This document shows, piece by piece, positions 23,091-25,449 of a stretch of DNA of 25,449 nucleotides (the stretch's first letter is position 1; the number at the start of each line of letters is the position of its first letter). A program made the position numbers and the translations under genes. Source of the stretch: 2-12-FULL-42-15 sp964196565 (lineage in GTDB: Bacteria; Pseudomonadota; Gammaproteobacteria; Coxiellales; Coxiellaceae); contig CAXMUH010000118.1 of NCBI GenBank assembly GCA_964196565.1, forward strand, positions 1-25,449, given 5' to 3'. Under the pieces are notes generated by a model. It worked only from the letters and a program-made list of their open reading frames with translations, was not told where the DNA came from and did not search any database.

Positions 23091-24458
23091 TTATTTTACC
23101 CCTTGGGATTTAGCATTAGCAAGACTGGCGCCAGTCAATGGTTTTAACACTGCTGTCGTTAAACGTTTTGTTATTAAAAATTGTTTAGCGACTTGCTGAA
23201 TTTGTGCGGGAGTCACACGGTTAATCGCATCAATATAATTCTCACCCAACTTCCAAGATAAACCAACCACTTCAGGTGTGCCCAAAATCATCGCTTGTTG
23301 TTGGAGAGAATCGCGGCTATAAATTTTTGCCGCCACCATTTGTGCTTTAACTCTTTTTAACTCATCCAAATCAATGGGTTGTGTTTGAAGTTGTTTGATC
23401 TGATTGATAATCGCACTTTCAATTTTATTGATCGAATTGCCTGGTGTCTGTATTGCAAATATCACAAACTGATTACTGTGCAGGTTAAATGGATCATACG
23501 AGACTCCAATCGAACTCAGTATTTGAAGTTTCCGCACCAAATCATTTTGCAAACGCGAACTTTGTGTGCCACCTAAAATGGTCGACAGCACATCCAACGC
23601 ATACGGCTGCCATATAAATTTTGCGTTCGCTAGCGTCGGTGTTTGATAACCCATAATAAGAAGCGGTAATTTTGCCGGAATATTCACTTCGATACTGCTT
23701 TTACCCAACGAGCTTATTTCCGTGCGTGGCTTTAATTTTGGAACTGGTTTTGATGGAATCTTACCAAAGTATTTTTTAGCGAGTTTTAAAACCTGTTCGG
23801 GTTTCACATCACCAACCACAACCACAATCGCATTATTGGGCTGATACCAAGTACGGTACCAATCAATAACATTTTGATCCGTCATATTCATTAAATCGGT
23901 CATCCAACCAATTGTTTGATGATGATAAGGATTATTTATATTGGCCGCCGCAAGAAAACGTTCATAAGTAACCGATTGTGGATTATCATCCGTGCGCATA
24001 CGGCGTTCTTCCATCACCACTTGAATCTCTTTGGTAAAATCTTTTTTCGTTAACAAAAGATTATGCATGCGGTCTGCTTCCAACATAAAACTTAAAGCCA
24101 ATTGCCTTTTCGGCAGCAATTGATAATACATAGTGAAATCATTACCCGTCATCGCATTTTGTTGTCCACCAACACGGGAGACCATTTGATCTAATACTGT
24201 AGGACCATATTTTTGGGTACCACGAAACATCATATGCTCAACTACATGCGAGACACCGGTAATCCCATTATGCTCATAACTACCGCCGACCTTATACCAA
24301 ATCGAAGAAATAACCACCGGCGAACGATGATCAGGTTTAACAATCAGCTTAAGCCCATTGTTTAATTGATACTCATAAACTGACGGTGCCGCGTATAAAT
24401 TTGATGAAATAAAAGACAGCAGAAGCAGTAGCAGCGCATGTCGTAATAAGGTTCGCAT
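23091..24458 (-). CDS. M16 family zinc metallopeptidase, catalytic
   Basis: A 455-residue exported peptidase with a signal peptide (MRTLLRHALLLLLLSFISSNLYA). The inverted zinc motif HVVEH is at 71-75 in GVSHVVEHMMFRGT, and the third ligand is Glu150 or Glu151 in VVMEERRMRTDDNP, at the usual distance. A GAGGTG ribosome-binding site lies 9 bases upstream. It probably works in the periplasm as a dimer with the inactive M16 protein encoded immediately downstream. It is divergent from ftsY across about 100 bases. Confidence 0.93.
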   Translation of the reverse strand: MRTLLRHALLLLLLSFISSNLYAAPSVYEYQLNNGLKLIVKPDHRSPVVISSIWYKVGGSYEHNGITGVSHVVEHMMFRGTQKYGPTVLDQMVSRVGGQQNAMTGNDFTMYYQLLPKRQLALSFMLEADRMHNLLLTKKDFTKEIQVVMEERRMRTDDNPQSVTYERFLAAANINNPYHHQTIGWMTDLMNMTDQNVIDWYRTWYQPNNAIVVVVGDVKPEQVLKLAKKYFGKIPSKPVPKLKPRTEISSLGKSSIEVNIPAKLPLLIMGYQTPTLANAKFIWQPYALDVLSTILGGTQSSRLQNDLVRKLQILSSIGVSYDPFNLHSNQFVIFAIQTPGNSINKIESAIINQIKQLQTQPIDLDELKRVKAQMVAAKIYSRDSLQQQAMILGTPEVVGLSWKLGENYIDAINRVTPAQIQQVAKQFLITKRLTTAVLKPLTGASLANAKSQGVK

Positions 24459-24515
24459 AAAATTAACACCTCATGTGGTTATCGCACTTTGAACAGTGCT
24501 GCGATCAAAAAAGCA

Positions 24516-24524
24516 TGATAGAAT
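24516..24524 (+). promoter_or_regulatory. Possible extended -10 promoter of ftsY
   Basis: TGATAGAAT has the TGn extension and a -10 hexamer one base from consensus, 37 bases before the ftsY ATG. No good -35 is visible. Confidence 0.35.
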
Positions 24525-24561
24525 TCAGCCATTGTAACCCCATTACTAAGGATTTGCATAG

Positions 24562-25449
24562 ATGTTCGGCTTTTCCAAACATAAAAAAACCCAAGATAAA
24601 CAACCCGGTAAATCAGAACCAATCAAAGAGCCCAAACAGGGCTGGTTTAAGCGTCTCAGCCGTGGACTCAACCGAACACGATCAAATTTAGTCGACAATG
24701 TCTCAAATTTAGTCCTCGGCAAAAAAACCATCGACGATGAACTATTCGAAGATCTGGAAGCGGTATTACTCAAAGCTGATCTCGGCGTTGAAACGAGCAC
24801 CACAATTTTAGAAAACTTGAGCGAACAGGTAAAACGCAAATCGTTAAATGATCCCGAAGCATTAGTCGCAGCATTAAAACAACAACTACTAAATATACTC
24901 GAACCCTGTGTTGCCCCACTAACACTCACAGCAAAGCCTTTTACCATATTAATGGTCGGTATCAATGGCGCTGGAAAAACCACCAGCATTGCCAAACTCG
25001 CGCATTATTTTCTGCAACAAAATAAACAAGTCATTCTTGCAGCAGGTGACACTTTCCGTGCCGCAGCCATTGAACAATTACAAGTCTGGGGAGACCGCAA
25101 TAAAGTTCCTGTGATCGCTCAACACAGTGGCGCTGATAGTGCCTCGGTTATTTTTGATGCATTAACAGCGGCGAAAGCGCGACAATTTGACTTATTAATT
25201 GCAGATACTGCAGGTAGGTTGCATACCCAATCGCATTTAATGGAAGAGCTTGCAAAAATTAAACGGGTAATGAAAAAACTCGATGCCGATGCACCGCATG
25301 AAACCATGCTGGTGTTGGATGCAGGCATTGGCCAAAATGCATTATCCCAAGCACAACAATTTCATCAAGCCGTCGGAATTGACAGCATCACCATAACCAA
25401 GCTAGATGGTACCGCAAAAGGTGGTATAATTTTTGCCATTGATAATAAA
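24562..25449 (+). CDS. ftsY: Signal recognition particle receptor FtsY, 3' end cut by window edge
   Basis: The first 296 codons of the SRP receptor GTPase, which docks SRP-ribosome complexes at the inner membrane. The acidic A domain is almost absent: only about 35 Lys-rich residues precede the N domain, ending in an amphipathic WFKRLSRGL that probably binds lipid. The G domain shows G1 GINGAGKT (133-140), DTFRAAAIEQL (163-173), DTAGRL (215-220) and TKLD (279-282), then GTAKGG. The usual DA(T/S)TGQNA motif reads DAGIGQNA here. An AAGGA ribosome-binding site lies 9 bases before the ATG. The frame is open to the last base. Confidence 0.96.
   Translation, partial: MFGFSKHKKTQDKQPGKSEPIKEPKQGWFKRLSRGLNRTRSNLVDNVSNLVLGKKTIDDELFEDLEAVLLKADLGVETSTTILENLSEQVKRKSLNDPEALVAALKQQLLNILEPCVAPLTLTAKPFTILMVGINGAGKTTSIAKLAHYFLQQNKQVILAAGDTFRAAAIEQLQVWGDRNKVPVIAQHSGADSASVIFDALTAAKARQFDLLIADTAGRLHTQSHLMEELAKIKRVMKKLDADAPHETMLVLDAGIGQNALSQAQQFHQAVGIDSITITKLDGTAKGGIIFAIDNK

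Noticed and set aside
24546..24995. Minus-strand 149-codon open frame opposite ftsY
   Set aside because: It is antisense to the well-supported ftsY coding sequence, Ser-rich and without family motifs.

Overview
The window looks like the replication-origin neighbourhood of a gammaproteobacterial chromosome, most likely from the Legionellales/Coxiellaceae-type group of host-associated bacteria. The evidence is the dnaA-dnaN-recF-gyrB cluster, clearly gammaproteobacterial housekeeping proteins (Rho, YggS/ProC/YggT, YqgE/RuvX/PyrB, RsmD/M16/M16/FtsY), a low GC content, and lineage-specific proteins that resemble secreted effectors. The taxonomic guess is inference; no 16S or other decisive marker is present.

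Layout. (1) 1-1154, plus strand: two very AT-rich genes for unrecognised membrane-associated proteins; the first is cut by the left edge. (2) 1256-7528, minus strand: pckA-yggS-proC-yggT, tightly packed, then trxA and rho, each with its own visible promoter, then a Fre-like flavin reductase. (3) 7731-9610, plus strand: yqgE-ruvX-pyrB. (4) 9611-9840: probable oriC/dnaA control region with one perfect DnaA box, a second near-match box and an AT-rich 13-mer between them. (5) 9841-16234: dnaA, dnaN, recF, gyrB. recF carries two parS-type palindromes, so the coding sequence probably doubles as the centromere region for ParB. (6) 16235-21196: an accessory stretch with a 27-codon exported peptide gene, short repeats, a putative permuted papain-like membrane protein, tandem and palindromic repeats, a possible type IV effector, a 181-bp repeat-bounded relic, an orphan tyrosine-recombinase catalytic domain, a micro-ORF and an alpha/beta hydrolase. 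(7) 21197-24458, minus strand: rsmD and two M16 peptidase-family proteins (one catalytic, one inactive). (8) 24562-end, plus strand: ftsY, cut by the right edge.

How it fits together. The core genes cover initiation and replication (DnaA, beta clamp, RecF, gyrase), chromosome segregation sites (parS), transcription termination (Rho), redox balance (thioredoxin, flavin reductase), gluconeogenesis (PckA), PLP and proline metabolism (YggS, ProC), pyrimidine synthesis (PyrB), ribosome maturation (RuvX, RsmD) and membrane protein targeting (FtsY). The most notable signals are the two parS sites inside recF, the oriC signals next to pyrB instead of the usual rpmH, the tiny exported peptide whose start codon lies in a perfect hairpin, and the cluster of candidate host-interaction proteins next to the origin. 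No complete novel defence or mobile system was found.
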